A stretch of 9,693 bases of DNA from Patescibacteria group bacterium (GCA_018817245.1 JAHIUG010000032.1:1-9693); one strand, 5' to 3'. Shown: positions 1-6,779, counted from the first letter of the stretch. Notes: a model not told the origin generated them from the sequence alone. Numbers and translations are program-made.

Positions 1-1070
1 ATTCCAAAAAAACCAAGTCCACAATATAGATCTAAAATTTGAAAAATCCTCCCATTGATCAGCCTTAAGGGGAGGTTGGAGGGGTTAGTTCCACTAGTGT
101 TTATTCGAACTGGATGCAGTAACGCCCCCAACCCCCTCTTAACCCAAGTGGGGGATTTGTTCGAATTATTAATATATTGACCAACAATTTCTAGCAAGCG
201 CGCAGCTGTTGTGGAGTTAGTTTGAAAGAAGCTATTTAAATACATTTTGTAATGCACGCCATTTAGTTCTTCTGTAACAGATGGGTTGCCTTTAAGGATT
301 TGTGTTGTTTGTGCTGTTGATACGTCTGTGATATCAGGATTTTCGCCAAGCAAAATATTTGTAGCGTATTTATCTAAAGAAGTTTTCAAATATTCGCGCA
401 CTGGCTCATTGATTTTTGATAGATCTTTTACAATCAAACCAATCATGCGCTGGCCAGTGGATTTAATATCGCGAATTACAACATAACGCAGATCACCTTC
501 AAGTTTTTTATGATCCCATGGCTTGAGATCAAAGCGCGGTATCAGATTTCTGCAAATATTTAAAATCTCGCTTGCTTCCTCACACAATAAAATGTCGTGC
601 GTAATGTTGTAGTATTTGTGCCAAAAGCCATACTCTCGCAAACCCAATTCTCCGCGCCAGCCAAAAGTGTAATCCATGCGGTTGCGGTAGTGATGAATGA
701 TTGGACATGCTTCAACTTCTGAAATGCGCTCTTTATGCCCTTGAGACTTGAAAGCTTCATTAAGCATATCGCGTTTGTATGCGAGCTGTGTTTTGTATTC
801 AATATGCAGCCAAGGAGTTCCAGGATAATTTTCCAGTCCCGGTGCTGGCGGATCAATGCGATGAGGTCCTGCTTTAATTACTTTTTCAAGTTTGCCAAAA
901 TAAATTCCTTTTTTGCGTCCCATGTAGCGAGTTTGAATAACATCGCCCGGAGAAGTGAATGGCACGAACATCGGTCTGGTTTGTCCGTCAGGAAGCGTTA
1001 CATCAAAAACCCCACGACCTTTTCGGTCGAGACGGGTGATTTTGCCTTCATAAAATTTTTGTGGTTTCAT
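1..1070 (-). CDS. TrmA/RlmD-family uracil-C5 RNA methyltransferase, 3' end outside window
   Basis: Family members methylate C5 of a uridine in tRNA or 23S rRNA using S-adenosylmethionine. Translating the minus strand from ATG at 1070 gives 356 open codons to the window edge. An N-terminal TRAM-like beta domain covers residues 1-65. YRNRMDY is the family's YRNK motif. FFQTN (281-285) and DLYCGLG (347-353, SAM motif I) are typical. The C-terminal part with the catalytic cysteine lies outside. Two oddities: the N-terminal cysteines that hold the [4Fe-4S] cluster in E. coli RlmD are absent (residues 70-90 contain no Cys), and residues about 305-342 are an in-frame palindromic repeat. A second in-frame ATG at 1082 lies in the neighbouring repeat. 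There is no Shine-Dalgarno. Target base (tRNA U54, rRNA U747 or U1939) cannot be told; family assignment is firm. Confidence 0.88.
   Translation of the reverse strand, partial: MKPQKFYEGKITRLDRKGRGVFDVTLPDGQTRPMFVPFTSPGDVIQTRYMGRKKGIYFGKLEKVIKAGPHRIDPPAPGLENYPGTPWLHIEYKTQLAYKRDMLNEAFKSQGHKERISEVEACPIIHHYRNRMDYTFGWRGELGLREYGFWHKYYNITHDILLCEEASEILNICRNLIPRFDLKPWDHKKLEGDLRYVVIRDIKSTGQRMIGLIVKDLSKINEPVREYLKTSLDKYATNILLGENPDITDVSTAQTTQILKGNPSVTEELNGVHYKMYLNSFFQTNSTTAARLLEIVGQYINNSNKSPTWVKRGLGALLHPVRINTSGTNPSNLPLRLINGRIFQILDLYCGLGFFG
44..158. repeat. Palindromic repeat inserted in frame in the methyltransferase gene
   Basis: Two imperfect inverted arms, 44-87 and 120-158, flank a 32-base spacer. 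Both arms read AAATCC...TTAAG...GGTTGG...GTTA when each is read inward from its end. In the coding frame the element is open and adds about 37 residues between the helix after FFQTN and SAM motif I. In the same orientation the other two frames are closed by TAA and TAG in the spacer, so only one of three insertion phases could have been tolerated. A degenerate single arm of the same family lies at 6942-6984. Confidence 0.8.
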
Positions 1071-1076
1071 AAGTTT

Positions 1077-1187
1077 TGTCATCTCGACTGAACCCCGCCT
1101 TTCGCGAAGAGCGGGGGAAACGGAGAGATCTTTTCGAAAAGATTTCTCCGCTGCACTCCACTGCGTTCCGTTCCGGTCGAAATGACA
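1077..1187. repeat. TGTCAT...ATGACA palindrome, copy 1
   Basis: This 111-bp imperfect palindrome starts TGTCATCTCGAC and ends GGTCGAAATGACA, with a central fold around GAGATCTTTTCGAAAAGAT. It fills most of the gap between the divergent methyltransferase genes. Related copies lie at 4628-4736 and 9016-9109. The left terminus read on the minus strand supplies an ATG (1082) in frame with the methyltransferase on that side. It would form a strong hairpin in RNA from either strand. Confidence 0.85.
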
Positions 1188-1201
1188 GAAAGGTTAGGGG
1201 C

Positions 1202-1230
1202 ATGACAAGTTCCATTTAATCTGCTATCTT
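1202..1230 (+). promoter_or_regulatory. Possible promoter of the TrmH-family gene
   Basis: ATGACA at 1202-1207 matches TTGACA at five of six positions. After a 17-base spacer comes TATCTT at 1225-1230, preceded by TG one base upstream (extended -10 form). A start about seven bases downstream would fall near 1237, almost on the ATG at 1240, so the mRNA may be essentially leaderless. This is a by-eye motif match only. Confidence 0.4.
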
Positions 1231-1239
1231 TCGGGCATA

Positions 1240-1701
1240 ATGTCAATCTCAATGTTCATTTTGCACGTAATTGCCAATGATATTCGCTCTTGCGAAAATG
1301 TTGGAGCGCTCATGCGTACCTGTGAGTTTTTGGGTGTAAAAAAGTTGTGGCTTACCGGTTACACGCCTGCGCCACCTGATGCAAAGGTGCTGAAAACGAG
1401 TTTGGGCGCTGAAACATCTTTGTCATGGGAAAAGCGAGATGATGTGAGCGAATTGATGGATGAATTGAAAAAGCAAAATTTCGAGCTTGTCGGTTTAGAG
1501 ATCGATGAGCGCGCCAAAGAGCTAAGTAAGTATTCCGTCTCGAAAAAAGTTGCGTTGCTTTTGGGAAACGAAGTATCCGGAATCTCGCCATCTCTTTTAG
1601 AAAAATGTGACGATGTTGTTATGATAAAACCGCGCGGCAAAAAAGAATCTCTTAATGTTACAATCGCAGCAGCAATTGCTTGCTGGTCCATGCTGAAATA
1701 A
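1240..1701 (+). CDS. SpoU/TrmH-family RNA 2'-O-ribose methyltransferase
   Basis: A compact 153-residue SPOUT-fold enzyme predicted to methylate the 2'-OH of a ribose in tRNA or rRNA using S-adenosylmethionine. All three SpoU motifs are visible. Motif 1 is NDIRSCENVGALMRT (13-27), with the catalytic-type Arg26. Motif 2 is LLLGNEVSGIS (106-116). Motif 3 is IKPRGKKESLNVTIA (129-143), which forms the trefoil knot and cofactor pocket. There is no N-terminal RNA-binding extension, so this is the catalytic-core form and the substrate cannot be assigned. The start at 1240 follows a promoter-like sequence closely; ATG 1252 is an in-frame alternative. No Shine-Dalgarno is seen. It is divergent from the upstream methyltransferase, and the stop is six bases before the GIY-YIG element. 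Confidence 0.92.
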   Translation: MSISMFILHVIANDIRSCENVGALMRTCEFLGVKKLWLTGYTPAPPDAKVLKTSLGAETSLSWEKRDDVSELMDELKKQNFELVGLEIDERAKELSKYSVSKKVALLLGNEVSGISPSLLEKCDDVVMIKPRGKKESLNVTIAAAIACWSMLK

Positions 1702-1707
1702 AACAAA

Positions 1708-2122
1708 TGTCATCCCGAGGGAAGTCGGAGCGACGAGGGATCTTCAACTTGAAACAGCTGCCGAGAGCTTAGTATGAATTATGAAGAAAAACTGTATTGT
1801 GTCTATATCATGTCTAATCAATCATATAGGATATATACTGGAGTAACTAGCAGTTTAACAAAAAGAGTTTATGAACATAAAAAAAAGATAATTTCTGGTT
1901 TCACGGAAAGGTATAATTTAACAAGATTGGTTTATTATGAGACAACACAGGATGTCGAATCAGCAATCGCTAGAGAAAAAGAATTAAAAGGTTGGCGTAG
2001 AGAAAAGAAAATTAATTTAATTGAATCACAAAATCCTAGATGGAAAGACTTAAGTGATGGCTGGTATGATGATTGATTTTTCAATGGGAAGATCCTTCGT
2101 CACTGCGTTCCTCAGGATGACA
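1708..2122 (+). mobile_element. Inverted-repeat element carrying a GIY-YIG nuclease gene
   Basis: The left arm (1708-1745) runs from TGTCATCC to GGATCTTC. The right arm (2088-2122) runs from GAAGATCC to GGATGACA, the reverse complement of both ends with imperfect matches between. The arms enclose one gene, the GIY-YIG ORF at 1774-2076, which looks more AT-rich than its neighbours. The overall plan equals that of the 94-111 bp palindromes elsewhere in the window, which have the same TGTCAT ends and a GATCTT centre but nothing between the arms. No target-site duplication was identified. That the unit moves is inference; the arms and their placement are directly visible. Confidence 0.6.
1774..2076 (+). 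CDS. GIY-YIG domain endonuclease, small single-domain type
   Basis: A 100-residue protein made almost entirely of one GIY-YIG nuclease domain, the fold of UvrC's N-terminal half, some homing endonucleases and the YhbQ/UPF0213 family. The GIY-equivalent is CVYIM (9-13) and the YIG-equivalent is YTG (21-23). Arg31 and His35 lie in the RVYEH helix, and the metal-binding Glu is E68 in AREKELKGW. The C-terminus has the family's NPRWKDLS ending. All expected catalytic residues are present, so it should be active. It lies alone between inverted-repeat arms and its composition is AT-rich, which suggests mobile cargo. The stop precedes the right arm by 11 bases. No clear ribosome binding site. Whether it acts on the element ends, on other DNA or in repair is unknown. 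Confidence 0.9.
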   Translation: MNYEEKLYCVYIMSNQSYRIYTGVTSSLTKRVYEHKKKIISGFTERYNLTRLVYYETTQDVESAIAREKELKGWRREKKINLIESQNPRWKDLSDGWYDD

Positions 2123-2134
2123 TTTTTTCTTAAT

Positions 2135-2881
2135 ATGCCTAAATTCTCAATTGTAATTCCAACTAAAAATGAGGAGGTTCATCTTCCCGCGCTTTTGAGT
2201 ACTATAAAATCTCAAACTTACAGAGACTTTGAGGTGATTGTGGCAGATGCTTTTTCTACTGATAAGACTCGTGAGATCGCGCGCGCTTTTGGTGCTCAGG
2301 TGGTTGACGGAGGAATGCCCGGGCCGGGTAGAAACAGGGGAGCGGAGGTTGCTCGTGGCGATATCATTATATTTTTGGATGCTGATGTCAGGTTACCGTC
2401 TTCAAAATATCTTGAAGACTGCTGGCATGAAATGGAATACAAAAAACTTGCTCTCGCGTCTTGCAAAGTTATACCTCTCAGTAGCAAACCTATCGACCGC
2501 GCTTTGCATGAAGCGTACAATGCTTACGCATTGGCAACAGAAAAAATTCGACCGCACGCTCCGGGATTTTGTATTTTGGTAAGACGACGTGTGCATCAAT
2601 CCATAAACGGATTTGATGAGGAGGTTGTGATCGCAGAAGATCATGATTATGTGCAGCGCGCAGCCAGACTGGGTCATAAATTCGGCGTGCTAAGATCGCA
2701 TCCAATCGCAGTGTCTGTTCGTCGTTTGGATAAGGACGGACGACTGAGCATCGCGCTCAAATATGTTTTTGTGGAAATGCGCATGATGACAAGCGGGTCG
2801 GTAAAAGGAGACATGCCGTTTAATTACGAAATGGGAGGAGAGTCACAAGAGCACGAGAACACGAGAACACGAGAACAATGA
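2135..2881 (+). CDS. Family 2 (GT-A fold) glycosyltransferase
   Basis: This predicted cytosolic glycosyltransferase transfers a sugar from a nucleotide-sugar donor; acceptor unknown, probably an envelope lipid or glycan. The 248 residues begin FSIVIPTKNEE, the standard GT2 opening strand. VADAFSTDKT (36-45) contacts the nucleotide, FLDADVRLP carries the DxD-type metal site at 82-84, and EDHDYVQRA (from 168) supplies the acceptor-side acidic residues. No membrane span is evident. The start at 2135 fits the family; in-frame ATGs at 2117 and 2054 would add translated repeat DNA. The last dozen residues (ESQEHENTRTREQ) are encoded by an 8-bp tandem repeat and look unlike the family. murJ follows 83 bases downstream, which fits an envelope role. 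Confidence 0.88.
   Translation: MPKFSIVIPTKNEEVHLPALLSTIKSQTYRDFEVIVADAFSTDKTREIARAFGAQVVDGGMPGPGRNRGAEVARGDIIIFLDADVRLPSSKYLEDCWHEMEYKKLALASCKVIPLSSKPIDRALHEAYNAYALATEKIRPHAPGFCILVRRRVHQSINGFDEEVVIAEDHDYVQRAARLGHKFGVLRSHPIAVSVRRLDKDGRLSIALKYVFVEMRMMTSGSVKGDMPFNYEMGGESQEHENTRTREQ
2851..2874 (+). repeat. 8-bp tandem repeat at the glycosyltransferase C-terminus
   Basis: Three units, GCACGAGA, ACACGAGA, ACACGAGA, are followed by a partial ACAA. They encode the final residues of the glycosyltransferase. Because the unit is not a multiple of three, gain or loss of one unit would change the reading frame and the C-terminal tail. Confidence 0.8.
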
Positions 2882-2885
2882 TTTG

Positions 2886-2961
2886 TAATTCGTTAGCCAT
2901 TCGCCCGCCTGCCTGCCGGTAGGCAGGTAATATTCGTGGCGCAATTCGTAATTCGTAACCC
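2886..2961. repeat. Intergenic hairpin plus ATTCGTA-type repeats
   Basis: The gap between the glycosyltransferase and murJ holds a compact hairpin, CCTGCC (2912-2917) and GGCAGG (2922-2927) around GGTA. It is flanked by degenerate copies of TAATTCGT at both ends. There is no T-tract after the hairpin, so an intrinsic terminator is doubtful. Read on the minus strand the hairpin would encode LPTGRQAG, a peptide I associate with spurious or repeat-invaded CPR proteins; that association is from memory. Confidence 0.6.
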
Positions 2962-2964
2962 TAC

Positions 2965-4587
2965 ATGAGAAAATTCTTTTCAAGACTTTGGAATAGTGAG
3001 ACTGACGGATTAACCGCAGCAGCATTTATTGTCGGTGGCGCTTCTTTAGCATCCCGTGTTGTTGGCGTAATGCGCGACCGCGTCTTGGCTTCAACCTTTG
3101 GCGCGGGCGACACCTTGGACGCTTATTATGCGGCGTTTCGTCTTCCGGATTTACTTTATACTTTGATAATTCTAGGCGCGTTGTCAGCCGGCTTTATTCC
3201 TGTTTTTGCAGAATATTTGGAAACACGCAGCAAAAAAGAGGCCTGGGATTTGGCAGAACGCGCGCTCTCCGTTGTTGGCGCGACAATGTTGATTATCTGC
3301 GCCGGCTTAATCGTGTTCGCTCCGGCGCTCGTCCCAATGACTGTGCCGGGCTTTGATCAGGAAAAATTGCATGTAACCATCCAATTAGCGCGGATAATGG
3401 CACTTTCACCATTCTTCCTCGGACTTTCAGCAGTAATGGGCGGAGTGTTGCAAGCAACCAGACGATTTTTGGCGTTCGCGCTAGCGCCGGTTTTTTATAA
3501 TTTGGGAATCATATTCGGCGCGCTTGTTTTATCTCCGGTCATGGGAATTGAGGGTTTGGCTTGGGGGGTTGTATTGGGCGCGTTCCTGCATCTCATAACG
3601 CAAGCTTCAGTGGCTTTGCGTTTGGGTTTGCGACGAATTCCGGCTCCCTCATTGCGCAACCAGGGAATTCGAAAAATTCTTTGGCTAATGGCGCCGCGTA
3701 CTGCCGGCTTGGCTGTGACGCAGATCAATATGATCGTGCTCTTAGCGCTCGCCTCTGCGCTGCCGGTCGGTTCAATCGCGGTTTTTAATCTTGCTAATAA
3801 CTTGCAGTCATTTCCAATTGGTATTTTCGGTATCTCATTCGCAGTTGCCGCTTTCCCGAATTTGGCGCGCGCAGCCGGAGCTAAAAGAGATGAAGAATTT
3901 CGCAACACGCTCAGTTCATCAGCTCGCAAGATTGCTTTTCTCATCATTCCCTCGACTGTTGTTTTCTTTTTACTCAGAGCGCAGATCGTGCGACTTGTTC
4001 TTGGCGCCGGTATTTTTGACTGGACTGACACAATCCGCACTGCAAATGTAATGGGAATTTTCACAGCATCAATGTTGTTCCAGGCATTGATTCCGCTTTT
4101 CGCTCGCGCATTTTACGCATTGCAAGATACATGGACGCCTCTTATCGCCGGCTTGGTTGCGGAAGTGCTTAACTTGACCCTTGCAATTACATTGCGCACT
4201 CACTATGGAATTAATGGCCTGGCCATTGCGTTTAGTGTGGCTGCTTGTGTAAACATGTTTTTGTTGTGGGGGCTTTTGCATTATAGAAAAGGATCATTTG
4301 GTGGTGGTGAAGTAACAATGTCTTTAGCTAAGACCTGTGCTGCGAGTTTGGGGTTGTTTGGTTTCGGTTGGTTAGCAAGACTGGGTATCGGTACGCTTTT
4401 TCCGCTTCGTACTTTTTGGCAAGTCGGGTTACAAGCGACCGCGACTATTGTCGTTGGAGGAGCGGCTTTTGTTGTTGTGGCATGGCTTTTGAAATCACAA
4501 GAATATTTCGAATTTCGTCATTCAATGAAACAGCGATTTTTTAAGAAGGTTGTTGTTCAAGGTGCGGAAGAAGTTCAGATGGATTAA
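2965..4587 (+). CDS. murJ: Lipid II flippase MurJ (MviN family)
   Basis: A polytopic inner-membrane protein of the MOP superfamily that flips lipid-linked peptidoglycan precursors to the outer face. The 540 residues contain about 14 hydrophobic segments. The family signature runs from SRVVGVMRDRV (30-40) through FGAGDTLDAYYAAFRLPD to GALSAGFIPVF. Arg31, Arg37 and Asp52 correspond to E. coli Arg18, Arg24 and Asp39. By eye, positions matching E. coli Arg52 and Arg270 are Tyr65 and Asn279, so the cationic cavity is poorer than in the E. coli enzyme. The start at 2965 has no Shine-Dalgarno but gives a normal N-terminus. The gene follows a glycosyltransferase and ends in a likely intrinsic terminator. 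The last 30 residues are a basic and acidic cytosolic tail. Confidence 0.94.
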   Translation: MRKFFSRLWNSETDGLTAAAFIVGGASLASRVVGVMRDRVLASTFGAGDTLDAYYAAFRLPDLLYTLIILGALSAGFIPVFAEYLETRSKKEAWDLAERALSVVGATMLIICAGLIVFAPALVPMTVPGFDQEKLHVTIQLARIMALSPFFLGLSAVMGGVLQATRRFLAFALAPVFYNLGIIFGALVLSPVMGIEGLAWGVVLGAFLHLITQASVALRLGLRRIPAPSLRNQGIRKILWLMAPRTAGLAVTQINMIVLLALASALPVGSIAVFNLANNLQSFPIGIFGISFAVAAFPNLARAAGAKRDEEFRNTLSSSARKIAFLIIPSTVVFFLLRAQIVRLVLGAGIFDWTDTIRTANVMGIFTASMLFQALIPLFARAFYALQDTWTPLIAGLVAEVLNLTLAITLRTHYGINGLAIAFSVAACVNMFLLWGLLHYRKGSFGGGEVTMSLAKTCAASLGLFGFGWLARLGIGTLFPLRTFWQVGLQATATIVVGGAAFVVVAWLLKSQEYFEFRHSMKQRFFKKVVVQGAEEVQMD

Positions 4588-4596
4588 ATAACTGGT

Positions 4597-4628
4597 AGCT
4601 GCGTGTTTCTCAGCACGCGGTTTTATTT
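4597..4628 (+). terminator. Intrinsic terminator after murJ
   Basis: The stem is CTGCGTG (4599-4605) with CACGCGG (4614-4620), seven pairs including one G-U, around an eight-base loop. TTTTATTT follows directly. The T-rich run continues into the TGTCAT terminus of the next palindromic repeat, so murJ transcripts probably end here. Confidence 0.65.
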
Positions 4629-4736
4629 GTCATCTCGACTGGAGCCCCGAAGGCTTTCGGGGCGTAACGGAGAGATCTTTCTAAAAGATTTCTCCGCTCC
4701 GCCCCGTCAAAAAGTGGGGCTCCGGTCGAAATGACA
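4628..4736. repeat. TGTCAT...ATGACA palindrome, copy 2
   Basis: This 109-bp copy starts TGTCATCTCGACTGG and ends CCGGTCGAAATGACA. Inner arms pair GGAGAGATCTTT with AAAGATTTCTCC around CT. Internal segments pair on their own: GCCCCGAAGGCTTTCGGGGC in the left arm and GCCCCGTC with AGTGGGGC in the right. It lies between the murJ terminator and lepA. Confidence 0.85.
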
Positions 4737-4769
4737 GATGCAAAGATTTCTCCGCTCCGCATTCGCGAG

Positions 4770-4775
4770 TATAAT
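4770..4775 (+). promoter_or_regulatory. Possible -10 box of a lepA promoter
   Basis: A perfect TATAAT lies in the short unique stretch between two repeat fragments, 78 bases before the lepA start. No convincing -35 box is seen at 16-18 bases upstream (TTTCTC is nearest). Weak on its own, but the gap between the murJ terminator and lepA needs a promoter. Confidence 0.35.
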
Positions 4776-4781
4776 AAAAAG

Positions 4782-4811
4782 AAAGATTGCCGCGCTAAGC
4801 TCGCAATGACA
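4782..4811. repeat. Half-copy of a second TGTCAT-ended repeat family
   Basis: Read on the minus strand this is TGTCATTGCGAGC followed by TTAGCGCGGCAATCTTT, one arm of a palindrome family that differs from the TGTCATCTCGAC family but shares its terminal hexamer. No partner arm is seen nearby. A further fragment, AAGATTTCTCCGCTCCGC (4744-4761), is an extra piece of the first family. Confidence 0.6.
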
Positions 4812-4852
4812 ATGTATTGCCAAAAGCAGTAAAATCTGTCATTCTGCGCTGG

Positions 4853-6673
4853 ATGGAACAGAAGAATATTAGGAATTTTTGCATTATTGCGCACATAGAT
4901 CATGGAAAATCGACCTTAGCAGATCGGCTTCTTGAAGTTACGGGGACAATTGAGCGGCACAACAAAATGAAAAAGCAGATTTTGGATACAATGGAACTGG
5001 AGCAAGAGCGCGGCATTACGATTAAATTGCAGCCTGCTCGCATGGCGTATCATTCAAAAGATGGACAGGAATATCAGCTTAATTTGATTGACACTCCCGG
5101 GCACGTTGATTTTAATTACGAAGTTTCCAGATCGCTCGCCGCAGTTGAAGGCGCCATTCTTTTAGTCGACTCAACTCAGGGCGTGCAAGCGCAAACAATC
5201 GCAAATCTTTTTCTCGCTGTTGAACAAGGCCTTACCATAATTCCTATTTTAAATAAAATTGATTTACAAAATTCAGAAGTTGAACGCCGCGCAGAAGAGC
5301 TTATGAGACTGATCGGATGCGAGCGTAAGGAAATTATTTCAGTTTCAGCTAAAACCGGACAAGGAATCTCTGAGGTTTTGGAAAGAATTGTCGCAGAAGT
5401 TCCGGCACCAAGAGGAAGCTCCACTAAACCGTTTCGCGCGCTCGTCTTCGATTCAAAATACGATGAGTACAAAGGTGTGGTTGCTTATGTGCGCGTTGTG
5501 GATGGGGAGTTAAAGAAAAATGAGAACATCAATCTCATGGCATCAAAGGCGGATGGAGAAGCACTGGATGTTGGATATCTAACGCCGTCATACGTCCCAA
5601 CTCCGCGGATCGGAACCGGTGAGATCGGTTATGTTGTTACAGGTTTGAAGGATATTCAATCCGTTCGTGTTGGTGACACGATCGTAAGTTCGTCCGGCGT
5701 TCGAGGTTCGGCGTACGACGTTGCAGCATTGCCCGGTTACAAAGAAGTTACGCCAATGGTCTATGCCGGGGTTTTTCCACAAGAGGGTAATGAATATAAC
5801 AAGCTGCGTGATGCAATCGAAAAAGTTCGTTTGAGTGATGCCGCTTTATCTTGTGAGCCGGAGCAATCAACCGCTCTTGGTTTCGGTTTTCGTTGCGGTT
5901 TGTTAGGCATGCTCCACTTGGAGATTCTGCAGGAACGATTAAGGCGCGAACATGATATAGAAGTTGTTGTTACTACACCGTCTGTTGCTTATGAAGTCAC
6001 GCTCACAGATCACACCAAGAAAACGATTTATTCACCTTTGGATTTTCCGGACCCGTCAACAATGAATGAATCTCGCGAGCCTTGGGTTTCGGTTGATATC
6101 GTGTGTCCGAGCGAATACATGGGCAATGTAATGAAGTTGGCACAGGAGCGTCGTGGTGAATTCAAGAACACGGATTATTTCGATCCAACGCGCGCTGTGC
6201 TGCATTACGACATACCATTATCATCCGTGATCGTGGATTTTCATGATAAATTAAAAAGTGTCACATCCGGTTATGCGTCAATGAATTATATTTTGATCGG
6301 TTATCGTGCGGCGCCGATTGTGCGCATGGATATTTTGGTTGCCGAGGAACCTGTTGCAGCTTTTGCCACGCTAATTCATCGCGATGAGGCTTATAGACGC
6401 GGAAAAGAAATTGTAGCTGCTTTGAAAGAGACGTTGTCTCGTCAGCAATTCGCGTTGAAGATTCAGGCGGCTGTCGGATCTAAGATCATTGCAGCTGAAC
6501 GTTTGAGCGCGTTTCGTAAAGATGTTACAGCGGGGTTGTACGGCGGAGACGTTACGCGTAAAATGAAAGTCTTGAAAAAACAGAAGAAGGGGAAGGCGCG
6601 CATGATGTCGCATGGCAAAGGGAAAGTGGAAATTCCTCCGGATGCATTTATAAAAGTTTTGAGAAGATCATAA
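4853..6673 (+). CDS. lepA: Elongation factor 4 (LepA), ribosomal GTPase
   Basis: LepA is a translational GTPase that binds the ribosome and influences initiation and tRNA movement. The 606 residues match the usual length near 600. GTPase motifs in order are G1 AHIDHGKST (13-21), G2 RGITIK (53-58), G3 DTPGH (80-84), G4 NKID (134-137) and G5 SAKTG. These are followed by the EF-G-like domains II, III and V (FGFRCGLLGMLHLEI) and the LepA-specific C-terminal domain ending KVEIPPDAFIKVL. The start at 4853 gives the typical short lead before NIRNFCIIAHIDHG. An upstream in-frame ATG at 4817 would add 12 residues read from repeat-like DNA (TGTCATTCTGCGC). No Shine-Dalgarno is evident. The gene is intact, with no missing key residue. 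Confidence 0.97.
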   Translation: MEQKNIRNFCIIAHIDHGKSTLADRLLEVTGTIERHNKMKKQILDTMELEQERGITIKLQPARMAYHSKDGQEYQLNLIDTPGHVDFNYEVSRSLAAVEGAILLVDSTQGVQAQTIANLFLAVEQGLTIIPILNKIDLQNSEVERRAEELMRLIGCERKEIISVSAKTGQGISEVLERIVAEVPAPRGSSTKPFRALVFDSKYDEYKGVVAYVRVVDGELKKNENINLMASKADGEALDVGYLTPSYVPTPRIGTGEIGYVVTGLKDIQSVRVGDTIVSSSGVRGSAYDVAALPGYKEVTPMVYAGVFPQEGNEYNKLRDAIEKVRLSDAALSCEPEQSTALGFGFRCGLLGMLHLEILQERLRREHDIEVVVTTPSVAYEVTLTDHTKKTIYSPLDFPDPSTMNESREPWVSVDIVCPSEYMGNVMKLAQERRGEFKNTDYFDPTRAVLHYDIPLSSVIVDFHDKLKSVTSGYASMNYILIGYRAAPIVRMDILVAEEPVAAFATLIHRDEAYRRGKEIVAALKETLSRQQFALKIQAAVGSKIIAAERLSAFRKDVTAGLYGGDVTRKMKVLKKQKKGKARMMSHGKGKVEIPPDAFIKVLRRS

Positions 6674-6680
6674 CTCATAG

Positions 6681-6760
6681 CTCATAACTCGTATCTCGTA
6701 ACTCAAATTTTTTAAAAAATATTCAATTCGGGTTATGAGTTCCATGTTACGGGTTACGAA
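6681..6760. repeat. Inverted repeat downstream of lepA
   Basis: CTCATAACTCG (6681-6691) pairs with CGGGTTATGAG (6729-6739) with one G-U. TCGTAACTC in the left half matches GGGTTACGA in the right. The centre is a self-complementary AT run, TTTTTTAAAAAA. The pieces are variants of a short CTCATAACTCGTA motif, so it may be tandem repeats in opposite orientation. It could fold in the transcript between lepA and the small membrane gene. Confidence 0.55.
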
Positions 6761-6779
6761 TCGAATAAATATATCAATT

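Noticed and set aside
735..1091. Plus-strand ORF of 118 codons
   Set aside because: It is antisense to the methyltransferase, whose minus-strand frame has clear family motifs, and its own translation has none.
1774..2076. Homing endonuclease inside an intron or intein
   Set aside because: No interrupted host gene or split RNA structure is seen; the gene lies intergenic between repeat arms.
2054..2881. TGA reassignment to Gly or Trp
   Set aside because: TGA ends three genes at sensible positions and no conserved domain needs an internal TGA to be read.
3495..4064. Minus-strand ORF of 189 codons
   Set aside because: It is a shadow of murJ; the plus frame is an unmistakable membrane transporter.
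4610..4903. Minus-strand ORF of 97 codons
   Set aside because: Its translation is of the palindromic repeats and the antisense of the lepA start; no domain is visible.
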